In this document: positions 22,229 to 29,607 of the stretch, in pieces
How the letters are laid out: each line of letters begins with the position of its first letter
Position numbering within the stretch: position 1 is the stretch's first letter
Virus record (IMG/VR): IMGVR_UViG_3300028596_000006
Span: 1 to 40,778 of that record
Direction: 5' to 3' (one strand)
DNA length: 40,778 nucleotides
Origin: a virus
Position numbers and translations under genes: made by a program
Notes under the pieces: model-generated
The model's database searches: none
What the model was told of the DNA's origin: nothing
The model's input: the letters and a program-made list of their open reading frames with translations, nothing else

Positions 22229-22248
22229 CGCTCCCACAGAGGCCGACC

Positions 22249-22440
22249 ATGACCCAGCAAGAAACCGAACGAAAGCGCCCAGGGCCGAAGCCTTCCGAAG
22301 GGCCGCTGCAAAAGACGCGGAACGTCCGCATGGATGACCAGCGCTGGCAGTACTTCACCGAAAACCTCGGCGCCGCGTGGCTCCGGCAACAAATCGACAT
22401 CGCGGTTGCTTGCAAGGTCAAGCACCCCAGCAAGGAATGA
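22249..22440 (+). CDS. Small basic protein, 63 aa
   Basis: A very basic N-terminus (ETERKRPGPKPSEG) leads to RNVRMDDQRWQYFTENLG, which looks like a short strand-helix-helix of the Arc type. A DNA-binding role is likely, but the family is not certain. It lies between two terminators with the next gene. Confidence 0.6.
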   Translation: MTQQETERKRPGPKPSEGPLQKTRNVRMDDQRWQYFTENLGAAWLRQQIDIAVACKVKHPSKE

Positions 22441-22442
22441 TC

Positions 22443-22697
22443 ATGCGCCCACAGAAACCCGCTCCCGCAATGTACGGCTCTCTCTCTCTCGACGATATCC
22501 AGATGGTCTTGGTGCTGCGCGGTGGGACAATAAGCCTGGATCAGCTCGCCGACCGCTTCAGGATCGACAAGGAACGCGCCAAGCACTTGGCCCTGGCATT
22601 GCTCGACGAAGGAACGATAGGACCTGTAATCAGCAAGCAGGACCCGAGCGGCAATGAATACACGGTCATCGCCAAACTGGCCGACCTTGTAGCCTGA
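22443..22697 (+). CDS. Winged-helix-like protein, 84 aa
   Basis: Residues 25-60 (TISLDQLADRFRIDKERAKH then ALLDEGTIG) have the form of a winged helix. The start at 22443 has AGGA about 8 bases upstream; an ATG at 22437 overlaps the upstream stop and is an alternative. A regulator is likely; the target is unknown. Confidence 0.6.
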   Translation: MRPQKPAPAMYGSLSLDDIQMVLVLRGGTISLDQLADRFRIDKERAKHLALALLDEGTIGPVISKQDPSGNEYTVIAKLADLVA

Positions 22698-22708
22698 TCC
22701 ACGAATCA

Positions 22709-22741
22709 CCCCCAGCCCTGGCTTTTGTCGGGGCTTTTTAT
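22709..22741 (+). terminator. Rho-independent terminator
   Basis: Inner stem AGCCC/GGGCT (a longer CCCC/GGGG pairing is also possible) followed by TTTTTATTT. It separates the small regulators from the Arc-recombination operon. Confidence 0.7.
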
Positions 22742-22757
22742 TTCCTGTGATTTGCAA

Positions 22758-22786
22758 TTGCGCTATTTATTTGATGGCGGTATGAT
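22758..22786 (+). promoter_or_regulatory. Promoter for the recombination operon
   Basis: TTGCGC, a 17-bp spacer and TATGAT. The -35 box is the right half of a GCAATTGCGC site (22754-22763), so a protein bound there would block it. It follows a terminator and precedes the Arc-like gene. Confidence 0.6.
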
Positions 22787-22817
22787 TCGCTCACACCCAC
22801 TAAAAAGGAATCACGCA

Positions 22818-23036
22818 ATGACCCATATCAGCGAGCAGAAATTTCAAGAAGACGCCGCATCCCGTGACAAGTTCGTCGTTCGATTCGACAGCGAAACCAC
22901 TCGCCAAAGCGTTGCCGACGCCGCCAAGGCAAAGCACATGTCGATGAACGCCTTTCTCCTCCAGGCCATCGACGAAAAGCTGGCGCGCGGGGTTCGCCTC
23001 GACCGCCTGCTGGACGTTGTTGAATTCAAACTCTGA
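22818..23036 (+). CDS. Arc-like ribbon-helix-helix regulator, 72 aa
   Basis: After a short tail, residues 18-58 (KFVVRFDSETTRQSVADAAK to MSMNAFLLQAIDEKL) form the strand-helix-helix of Arc-type DNA-binding proteins, which bind as dimers. It is first in the operon with ERF and the exonuclease, downstream of a promoter overlapping the palindrome. It may autoregulate that promoter, which is inference. Confidence 0.75.
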   Translation: MTHISEQKFQEDAASRDKFVVRFDSETTRQSVADAAKAKHMSMNAFLLQAIDEKLARGVRLDRLLDVVEFKL

Positions 23037-23051
23037 CCAAGGAATAAAGCC

Positions 23052-23807
23052 GTGAGCAAAACAGACGTCATCCAACACGCACAGCCACAGGCCTTGTCCG
23101 CATCGCAGGCCCAGTCATTCATGAGCATTGTCGAGCGCGTAGCACTAATGCCTGACATCAACATGGACGCCCTGGAACGCATGCTGGACATGCAAGAGCG
23201 GATCATGAAGCGCGATGCAGAGTCGGCCTTCAACGCGGCCATGGCGGAAATGCAGTGCGAGATCCCGACCATCGCAGAGCGCGCCAAAGGGCACGGGACA
23301 ATCAAGTACGCCACGCTTGAAGACATCAGCGACATTGTGAAGCCGATCATGAAGACCCATGGCTTCGCGATTTCGTTCAAGGTTGAGCACGCACAAGCTG
23401 GCCTGAGCGTTACCGGGATCCTCATGCACCGAGCCGGGCACCGAGAAAGCACCACCATGTTGCTCCCTCTGGATACATCCGGCAGCAAGAACGCCGTTCA
23501 GTCAGTTGGGTCTACCACCAGCTACGGAAAGCGCTACGTGATGTGCGCCCTGCTCAACATCACCACGCGCGGCGAAGATGACGACGCCTACTCTGCAGTT
23601 CCGTCGAGCCAGGAGCCTGTCATCACAGACATCCAGGTTCGCCAGCTCCAAGCCCTGCTGATCAAGTGCAGCGCCAAGGCGCAAGCAGCGTTCGAAAAAC
23701 TTTACCCGGACGTCTCGTCAATCCCTCGCAAGGCCTTCGATACGGTGCTCAACCAGCTCACCACGTCGGCCAAGAACAACGAGAAGGCACAGGAAAAAGC
23801 AGAATGA
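23052..23807 (+). CDS. ERF-family ssDNA annealing recombinase
   Basis: The 251-residue protein has the ERF family core (about residues 40-180): AFNAAMAEMQCEIPTI, then GTIKYATLEDISDIVKP, GFAISFKVEHA, and SYGKRYVMCALLNI. The C-terminal tail is helical and charged. P22 Erf and relatives anneal complementary single strands, circularising phage DNA and driving recombination. It is followed, with an ATGA overlap, by the exonuclease that would make its substrate. Confidence 0.93.
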   Translation: MSKTDVIQHAQPQALSASQAQSFMSIVERVALMPDINMDALERMLDMQERIMKRDAESAFNAAMAEMQCEIPTIAERAKGHGTIKYATLEDISDIVKPIMKTHGFAISFKVEHAQAGLSVTGILMHRAGHRESTTMLLPLDTSGSKNAVQSVGSTTSYGKRYVMCALLNITTRGEDDDAYSAVPSSQEPVITDIQVRQLQALLIKCSAKAQAAFEKLYPDVSSIPRKAFDTVLNQLTTSAKNNEKAQEKAE

Positions 23808-24427
23808 GCTGCCCTATCTACCTGAATTGCGAGCAGGGAACGGATGAGTGGTTCTCGGCGCGCAGCGGCATTTTGACGGCCTCGGTCATGGGCTGCCTGC
23901 TTGTCAACGGCAAGGACAAATCCGGCCTGGGCGACGGCGCTTTCACGCTCATGAACCAGTTGATCGGCGAGCGGTTCACCGGGGAGCCGGCTGACAAGTT
24001 CGAGGGCAACCGCCATACCGAGCGCGGGCACGAACTGGAGCCTGTCGCCCGGGCTTTCGTGAGCGAACGCCTTGGGATCGAGATCCTGAGTTGCGGGATC
24101 ATCCTAAACCATGGGTGCGGATACAGCCCTGACGGCCTGGTGGGCGAAGACGGCCTGGTGGAAATCAAGACCAAGCTGCCGAAACATCAGATCACAGTGA
24201 TCCTCGGCGGCGTGGTGCCGCCTGAACACGTCGTACAGTGCCAGACCGGGATCTGGCTCAGCGAGCGCGATCACCTGGACTTCGCATCCTTCTTCCCTGG
24301 AATGCCGCTGTTCCACACTCGTATCTATCGCGACGAAGCCATGATCAAGAAGCTCGCCGAGCGCACAAAGGTCTTCTACGAAATCATGGAAGAGCGCACA
24401 CAGAAAATCATCGACCTGACGAGCTGA
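23804..24427 (+). CDS. YqaJ-type viral exonuclease
   Basis: The 207-residue protein matches the lambda Exo/YqaJ family: CEQGTDEWFSARSGILTASV at the start, RGHELEPVARAF (glutamate site), YSPDGLVGEDGLVEIKTKLP (the D...EIK catalytic triad, about residues 103-122), and PPEHVVQCQTGIWL. It would resect DNA 5' ends so the ERF protein can anneal the exposed strands. Its ATG overlaps the ERF stop. Confidence 0.93.
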   Translation: MSCPIYLNCEQGTDEWFSARSGILTASVMGCLLVNGKDKSGLGDGAFTLMNQLIGERFTGEPADKFEGNRHTERGHELEPVARAFVSERLGIEILSCGIILNHGCGYSPDGLVGEDGLVEIKTKLPKHQITVILGGVVPPEHVVQCQTGIWLSERDHLDFASFFPGMPLFHTRIYRDEAMIKKLAERTKVFYEIMEERTQKIIDLTS

Positions 24428-24430
24428 CCC

Positions 24431-25015
24431 ATGGACCTGGCTCTTGTACGCACAGCAAACGGATTGATCGGCGCCACGGAGGCGGATCGTGAGTTGATCC
24501 AGAAGATCAAGTTCGGCTCCACAATCCACGGTGATTTCAAGAAGATGCGGAACGCGAGGCTCCACGGGAAATTCTTCGCCATGCTCGACTTGGCGTGGTC
24601 TTACTGGGAGCCAACCGGCGGTCTTGTGCCTCGCCAGGAGCTGCGCGGCATCGAAGGGCTGGCCAAGTACTTCGAAGAGCTGAATGGTCGGCCAGGGCAG
24701 CTCACGGACGCAGTGCAGGCCTACATCCGAAAGCTTGAGGCCGATCGAGCAGTTAGATTTCCTGCCGTGGACAAAAGCCGGGAAGCATTCCGCGAGTTCA
24801 TCACGATCGATGCCGGACATTACGATTTGGTCAGAACGCCAGACGGCGTGAAGAAGGTGGCCAAGTCCATATCCTGGGGAAAGATGGACGATCTCGCGTT
24901 CTCGGCCCTCTACAAAGACGTGTTTAACGCCTGCTGGCGCCTGGTGCTGTCCTCGCATTTTGGGACAGAGGATGAAGCCCTGGCAGCAGCAGATCAGATG
25001 GGGACCTTTGCATAA
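24431..25015 (+). CDS. DUF1367 family protein
   Basis: The 194-residue protein has the pattern of DUF1367: a start with MDLALVRTANGLIGAT, KMRNARLHGKFFAMLDLAW (about residues 36-54), and a late block (SISWGKMDDLAFSALYKDVF). The family is frequent in lambdoid recombination and nin regions; its role is not proven. It lies between the exonuclease and the Ref-type nuclease, whose ATG it overlaps (TAATG). Confidence 0.8.
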   Translation: MDLALVRTANGLIGATEADRELIQKIKFGSTIHGDFKKMRNARLHGKFFAMLDLAWSYWEPTGGLVPRQELRGIEGLAKYFEELNGRPGQLTDAVQAYIRKLEADRAVRFPAVDKSREAFREFITIDAGHYDLVRTPDGVKKVAKSISWGKMDDLAFSALYKDVFNACWRLVLSSHFGTEDEALAAADQMGTFA

Positions 25016-25299
25016 TGAAAACCGCAGAACGGCAACACCTGGGCAAAGTCGCAGCATTAGGTTGTGTTGCATGCTTTATCCAAGGCACACCTGGGACGCC
25101 GGCTGAGATCCATCATCCGCGCGCAGGTACCGGCCTGGGAAAGAAGGCCAGCCACTACGATGCGATTCCACTTTGCTCGATGCATCACCGTGGAACCGCT
25201 GGCCTGTCTGTGCCTAGCATCCACGGATCGAAGAACCGCTTCATCGAAGAATTCGGCACGGAAGCGGAACTGCTTGAACTGACAAAGACCCTTATTTAA
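25015..25299 (+). CDS. Ref-family RecA-dependent nuclease-like protein
   Basis: The 94-residue protein shows the Ref HNH-type core: LGCVACFIQG (Cys pair), AEIHHPRAGTGLGKK (His pair, residues 30-44), and PLCSMHHRG (residues 52-60), with a later HGSKNRFIEEFG. P1 Ref cuts DNA at RecA-bound strands and boosts recombination. This copy lacks the long basic N-terminus of P1 Ref. It completes the ERF-exonuclease module. Confidence 0.85.
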   Translation: MKTAERQHLGKVAALGCVACFIQGTPGTPAEIHHPRAGTGLGKKASHYDAIPLCSMHHRGTAGLSVPSIHGSKNRFIEEFGTEAELLELTKTLI

Positions 25300-25347
25300 A
25301 ACCCTGGTCCGCGAAGGACTTTTGAAACTCTGACTGGAGATTGACCG

Positions 25348-25950
25348 ATGGAAATTGATCTGAGCAAAAGGCCGGAAGGTGCTACGCATTGCAATATCGC
25401 GCCATACGATAGCGACAGAACTTATGACTGGATGAAGGCCGACGGAGCAAATTGGTATTCATTCGATGGTCGCCTATGGATCATGCAATGGAAACCGTTC
25501 CCAGATAAGAGAGACACCCTGATAAAGCTTCCTCCGGCTAAGACAGGGGATGGCGCCGAACAAATCCAAGAAGGCATCGACGACGCGGACGCAGGCCGGC
25601 TCAAGCCGCTTTCGGAGGTGAAGGCGAAGTATGTTTGGAATGGCGAAGGGCTGCCCCCTGAAGGCCCATTGGAATACAAGTCCAACGACGGATGGCGTTT
25701 GGGTGAGTGCGTGGCTATCCGGGATGGCTACGCCGTGATCTGGGTAAATTGCGGAAATCTGTTTGCTGTAAGTGAGCATGCCAAGGGAGCACTTCGCCCA
25801 ATTAGCACGCCAGAGCAGATCGCGGCGAAAGAGCGGGAGAAGGCAATTCAGTATATGCGCGACGAAATTAGCTGGGCGACGCCCAAGCTTGGACCATGCC
25901 CAATCGCCATGCTCTACGACGCCGGCTACCGCAAGCAGGTGGAGGAATGA
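25348..25950 (+). CDS. Hypothetical phage protein, 200 aa
   Basis: Beta-rich middle (GWRLGECVAIRDGYAVIWVN, about residues 111-130) followed by LRPISTPEQIAAKEREKAI and a helical end. This 'RPI.TPEQIAA' tail is shared by several phage proteins of unknown function. The N-terminal 50 residues are a separate aromatic-rich segment (YDWMKADGANWYSFDGRLW). A mosaic of two parts is likely. Unnamed family. Confidence 0.7.
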   Translation: MEIDLSKRPEGATHCNIAPYDSDRTYDWMKADGANWYSFDGRLWIMQWKPFPDKRDTLIKLPPAKTGDGAEQIQEGIDDADAGRLKPLSEVKAKYVWNGEGLPPEGPLEYKSNDGWRLGECVAIRDGYAVIWVNCGNLFAVSEHAKGALRPISTPEQIAAKEREKAIQYMRDEISWATPKLGPCPIAMLYDAGYRKQVEE

Positions 25951-26201
25951 AACGGGTTGCGGCGTTGGTCACCATTTCAATTGCCTTGAGTGGATGCCTG
26001 AAAGAGCCGGAGACATCGATAAAGGCTGGCTCTGATTTTCTGGTTGAGCGACTTTTCACAGTGGACGGCTGTACCTTCTACCGATTCAAAGACGGATCTT
26101 ATCGGTATTTTACGAACTGTTCTGGATCGACAAGCTGGGAAGAGTCTGGAGGGAAGAGCAACCTTTCGAAACTTACTGGCGTGCAGGGTGGAAAGCCATG
26201 A
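25947..26201 (+). CDS. Small phage lipoprotein, 84 aa
   Basis: The N-terminus is a lipoprotein signal: MKRVAALVTISIALSGC, with a lipobox-like LSGC at residues 14-17, so Cys17 would be lipidated. The mature 68 residues are polar and beta-rich, with two more Cys (DGCTFYRFKDGS and FTNCSGSTSW), possibly a disulfide in the periplasm; the pattern recalls DUF4884. No Asp follows the Cys (LKE), so outer-membrane sorting is likely. Expressed early, it could block reinfection, as other phage lipoproteins do, but that is inference. Confidence 0.75.
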   Translation: MKRVAALVTISIALSGCLKEPETSIKAGSDFLVERLFTVDGCTFYRFKDGSYRYFTNCSGSTSWEESGGKSNLSKLTGVQGGKP

Positions 26202-26374
26202 AAGGAAAACTCCAAGCCGGCGCGCCGGAGCTGCATTACCAATGCGACGTATGCAAGAGCCCACGGAGCCATGGAAACCATCGGCGATGCAGCAGGATCA
26301 GGCAGAGGCAACACGCCGACCGGGTGCGCGATGATGAGTACGACAAGTCGCTGATGTTCGATAAGAAGGAATGA
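26198..26374 (+). CDS. Small zinc-binding-like protein, 58 aa
   Basis: The ATG overlaps the lipoprotein stop (ATGA). YQCDVCKSPRSHGNHRRC holds three Cys and two His that may bind zinc. The rest is basic and helical. It is the last gene before the bidirectional terminator. Function unknown. Confidence 0.55.
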   Translation: MKGKLQAGAPELHYQCDVCKSPRSHGNHRRCSRIRQRQHADRVRDDEYDKSLMFDKKE

Positions 26375-26376
26375 AG

Positions 26377-26402
26377 AAAGGGACCGCAATGGTCCCTTTT
26401 TG
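26377..26402. terminator. Bidirectional terminator between early and late operons
   Basis: The palindrome AAAGGGACC/GGTCCCTTT (9 bp, 5-base loop) is followed by T on the plus strand and preceded by A on the same strand, so it works in both directions. Rightward early and leftward late transcription converge here. Confidence 0.85.
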
Positions 26403-27689
26403 TTACAGCAGGATTTCTTGCGCGGCGCGGAAGGAATACGTCGGGGATCCGCTCACGTTGACGGTGCGCAGTCGAGCGTAATAGCCGGCGGGGATCATGC
26501 CGGACAACTGAACGGTTTGCGGTTGAACGCCTTGGATGGCAACTGCAAGGGTGTAGGTCTGTCCGGTGCCGGCGATACCAACGGTCTGCACGTTCGCGGT
26601 GAACCCTGAGTCGCTGGCGATCTCCAGAATGATGTCGCAGGCCTGCCCGCCAGCGATGTTCGCGGTGATGGTGCATTGCACGCTGTAGATGCCAAGTGCG
26701 TCACGGCTTGAGCTGACTTGGAAGCCGGTGTTCAGGGTGCGAGTGGCAGACGCCTGGGAGCGAGGCGTACCGGAGAACACGCGGCCTTGGGAGTCTGTGG
26801 TGACGGTCGAATAAGTGCTTGGCGATCCCACGTTGGGCAGACTGATCGTGCCGCTGGTGGTGATCGTGCCGCCGCTGAGGCCGGTGCCCGCCGTGACGCT
26901 GGTAACGGTGCCAGTCCCTGCCGCGTAGTTCGGAACGTTGAGCACGCCCGTCGAATTGTTGTAGGTGGCTGCTCCGCTGGTGCCGGTGGTGGTCAGCGAT
27001 ATGGCCGTGCGTGCGCCGGAAGCGCTGACGAATGCGGAAGGGTTGGCCGAGCTGTAGGGCGTGAAGCCGAGAGCGCCCGTGACCTGGCTGCTGGTGATGG
27101 CGGTAAGGAAGCCTGATGGGTTGCCCGACAACGGATACGCATCGGTGATACCAAATCCCGAAAGGGTGGTGGGCTTGTTCAGGATTTGGCTAAGTCCCGC
27201 CGAGGCCGACCAGTCGCTGTTTACCTGGGGCGCCGGGATGACTGGCTCGTCGATGAGATCGGAATATGACCCTGATGTCGCGACAGCAGCCAGTGCAGGC
27301 TTGTTGAGGATCTCTGCCATACCTGACACGGCATTCCAATCTGCGTTGACCTGGCCAGCTCCAGAGGGCTTGTTGATCAGGTCGTTATAATCCCCTGTGA
27401 GTGCGACCGTCGCGAAGATCGGTCGATTGGTCACGTTCGACCAGTCCGAGGCCGAAGCCACAGTTTTGGTGTTGTCGTCGATCATGAACGAGTTATTCAG
27501 CGTGTACAGGACGGGGAGCCCGGTTTGTCGCTGAGTGATCAGGACGCCGGTAGAGCCGATGCCAGGGCTGGCCACCTGACGGAGGATGGTCGCGGTGTCC
27601 GCGATGTTGCGCTGATTGAGAAGAAGGTCGAAAGGCGTAGCAAAGGACAGCGACGGCAATAGAGCCAGCGCGACAAGTAAGCGTCTCAT
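26403..27689 (-). CDS. Fibre-like protein with Sec signal peptide, 428 aa
   Basis: The ATG at 27689 has GGAG upstream and gives a clear signal peptide: MRRLLVALALLPSLSFA, with a plausible cut after SFA. The body holds repeats of fibre type: ILNKP blocks, GFGITDAYPLSGNPSGFLT, VTGALGFTPYS, and TGTVTSVTAGTGLSGGTIT (about residues 140-290). The C-terminal 120 residues look like a compact beta domain. It is the last gene of the virion operon, after the fibre chaperone. Export would be odd for a virion fibre assembled in the cytoplasm; similar proteins do occur in Pseudomonas phages as I recall. Confidence 0.75.
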   Translation of the reverse strand: MRRLLVALALLPSLSFATPFDLLLNQRNIADTATILRQVASPGIGSTGVLITQRQTGLPVLYTLNNSFMIDDNTKTVASASDWSNVTNRPIFATVALTGDYNDLINKPSGAGQVNADWNAVSGMAEILNKPALAAVATSGSYSDLIDEPVIPAPQVNSDWSASAGLSQILNKPTTLSGFGITDAYPLSGNPSGFLTAITSSQVTGALGFTPYSSANPSAFVSASGARTAISLTTTGTSGAATYNNSTGVLNVPNYAAGTGTVTSVTAGTGLSGGTITTSGTISLPNVGSPSTYSTVTTDSQGRVFSGTPRSQASATRTLNTGFQVSSSRDALGIYSVQCTITANIAGGQACDIILEIASDSGFTANVQTVGIAGTGQTYTLAVAIQGVQPQTVQLSGMIPAGYYARLRTVNVSGSPTYSFRAAQEILL

Positions 27690-27754
27690 GGGGAATCTCC
27701 GACTGATGGGGAAGGGCGCATTGGAGCGCCAGGGCATCGGAGAGCGAGTTTCTA

Positions 27755-27798
27755 AAATGGCCGGCGCGCCATATCGGTTTGATGATAGGCGCGCCGGC
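27755..27798 (-). terminator. Hairpin / possible terminator between fibre genes
   Basis: A perfect 11-bp inverted repeat, GCCGGCGCGCC (27760-27770) and GGCGCGCCGGC (27788-27798), with a 17-base loop. On the minus strand it is followed by CATTTTAG, a weak T-run. It may lower expression of the last fibre gene or be a recombination point. Confidence 0.5.
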
Positions 27799-27835
27799 TC
27801 TATGGGGCTAAGCGATCAATGTCGCCGAATGTTTC

Positions 27836-28222
27836 CTACTCTGGCCGCTTCGGTCGCATGGACTCGTCGAGGTAGCCGTCAACTCCAGCAACCCAGTGGC
27901 GCACGCTTTTGCGATAAGCCCGCCATTGTTCGAGCGTGCCTGGCGCGCGATCCTCATCGCCATCCTCGAAGCGATGGATCTGGCTTGTGCTTTCCTCCAA
28001 TTCCGCGCGGCGCCACGCCTGTTCCGCCGCATTCTTCTCTTCGAAGATGTACCGCGATGACCAGACATCCCAGGCCTCAAGAACCTCTTCCCACGTCGGC
28101 TTCGGTCGTGGGTCATTCCAGGTCAGCAGGTCGAAGCTTTCCCGGGTGTTGGCGGTGGTGCTGCCGCCATATTCCGCCGCAGGAACGGCCTCACCAATCG
28201 CCACTGCAAGATCAAGATCCAT
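27836..28222 (-). CDS. Phage tail assembly chaperone-like protein, 128 aa
   Basis: The motif PTWEEVLEAWDVW and the final LEQWRAYRKSVRHW resemble the C-terminal part of phage tail assembly chaperones (short proteins with W..YR..LR..). It follows the main fibre gene, where such chaperones help fold or trimerise fibres. The N-terminal 40 residues are acidic. AGAG precedes the ATG at 28222. Confidence 0.7.
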   Translation of the reverse strand: MDLDLAVAIGEAVPAAEYGGSTTANTRESFDLLTWNDPRPKPTWEEVLEAWDVWSSRYIFEEKNAAEQAWRRAELEESTSQIHRFEDGDEDRAPGTLEQWRAYRKSVRHWVAGVDGYLDESMRPKRPE

Positions 28223-28224
28223 AG

Positions 28225-29607
28225 TCAAACTCTCCGGAATGTGATGCGAGAATAGATTTCAGACGTTCCGAGGCTGGCCGCCAAGCCAAGCCCATCGGTC
28301 AGTCGCGTAACCGCCGAGCGGATTTGCAGCTCAAGCACAGAGGTCGCGGCGAGCGTGAACTTCCTGTTCATGACCAAAATAGGCGTAGCCAGTGTGCCAG
28401 TGCCGAGCCCTACCGCGTTGACGCCCTCAAAAACGGTTGTGCCGGCAGTGATGTTTTGCAGTCGAATGCGTGCATCCCCTGCGAAGAACAGGGCCGTGGA
28501 GATATCCGCGATATAGGTCCCAGCCGGAAGCGTGACCTGGTTGGCCGACAGAGAGGCGCCCGGGATTTCGTTGATCTCGATCGTATTCAGGTCTCGGGTT
28601 CGGAATGCCCCCAAGGTGATGCCGCCGCCTGCCGTGCCGTTTGGCTTCGAATCGATCACCGAGAGGTATCCGGAGTTCAGGCCGAAGAACGCCTGACCAC
28701 CTTGGCCTTGGATCTTGCTCGGCGGACTCGTCCAAGTACCTGCCGCTGGCTGCGTGGATTGAACCATTCCCATAACGCGGTATGGGACGCCAGCCCGGGC
28801 AGACTGGGAGTAGAAGACCTGGGCCGATGTTGACGCCGCAGAAATAGCCTGCGTGCTGATCAGGGTGGTTTCATCGAGGACTGCCCCACCGGCCAAGTTG
28901 ATCATAGCCAGCTCTACGGTGCCTGCGTTATCAATGGCTATGATCGCGATCTGGCTTTGAACGCCGCTGACGGTACCCAGGGTGGCGCCGATCGGGGCAA
29001 CCAATGAGACCGAGGCCGTCATGGTCCGGCTGTTGATCGTGGCGTTAGAAAGCGATGGCGACCGGAAGTCAATAACCACCGGGTCCAGTGCAACCGTCAA
29101 TGCGTTACCAGAAACTGCCGCGCTCACCGGGCGGATCTGCGACAACGGCGTAGCGGGCTTGCGTTGGAGCTCAAGCCAATCATTCGCCGAGTCATAGATA
29201 ACCGTGATGCGACCAAAGATATCGCCAGCCGAAGGGTCAATGCCGCCACGGTACTTGATGTTCTTTACGCCAAGACCCTGGAAGTTCGCCGTGGATGCTC
29301 CCGTGTTGGCATTCGCCGTCACGAACCCGAGGACGATCCCGTTCTGGTAGGAGTTCGGCTGATTGGTGTTCGATTGCGGGATCAGGATGTAGGCGTTCGC
29401 CGCAGAGCCGCCGCCAGTGTTGTCCACATAGAAATACGTGCTGTCGGCCACTTGAGCCTCGGACGCCACGGTAAAGCCGCCAGGCGTCACCCCGTCATGC
29501 ACGACAATGGTGTTCTTATCGGTGTCCACCGTCACTTCGCGCTGAGCGCCCGTGAACAGCAGGGTTTCGGCGGTGGTGCCGCCCCGAAGTTGCATTTGAG
29601 TGGACAT
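28225..29607 (-). CDS. Tail fibre with Mtd_N-type N-terminus, 460 aa
   Basis: The first 45 residues (MQLRGGTTAETLLF... to VVHDGVTPGG) match the small N-terminal domain of major tropism determinant-type and phage hyaluronidase-type fibres. A long beta-rich middle follows. The C-terminal 140 residues (LPAGTYIADISTALFFAG, IRLQNITAGTTVFEG, LELQIRSAV) have a C1q/TNF-like jelly-roll look, a common receptor-binding head. The start overlaps the stop of the adaptor gene (TAATG). No enzyme motif is visible. Confidence 0.8.
   Translation of the reverse strand: MSTQMQLRGGTTAETLLFTGAQREVTVDTDKNTIVVHDGVTPGGFTVASEAQVADSTYFYVDNTGGGSAANAYILIPQSNTNQPNSYQNGIVLGFVTANANTGASTANFQGLGVKNIKYRGGIDPSAGDIFGRITVIYDSANDWLELQRKPATPLSQIRPVSAAVSGNALTVALDPVVIDFRSPSLSNATINSRTMTASVSLVAPIGATLGTVSGVQSQIAIIAIDNAGTVELAMINLAGGAVLDETTLISTQAISAASTSAQVFYSQSARAGVPYRVMGMVQSTQPAAGTWTSPPSKIQGQGGQAFFGLNSGYLSVIDSKPNGTAGGGITLGAFRTRDLNTIEINEIPGASLSANQVTLPAGTYIADISTALFFAGDARIRLQNITAGTTVFEGVNAVGLGTGTLATPILVMNRKFTLAATSVLELQIRSAVTRLTDGLGLAASLGTSEIYSRITFRRV

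Noticed and set aside
21229-22425. Two long minus-strand frames (115 and 274 codons)
   Set aside because: Antisense to the FtsK-gamma-like gene, which has domains and a ribosome site.
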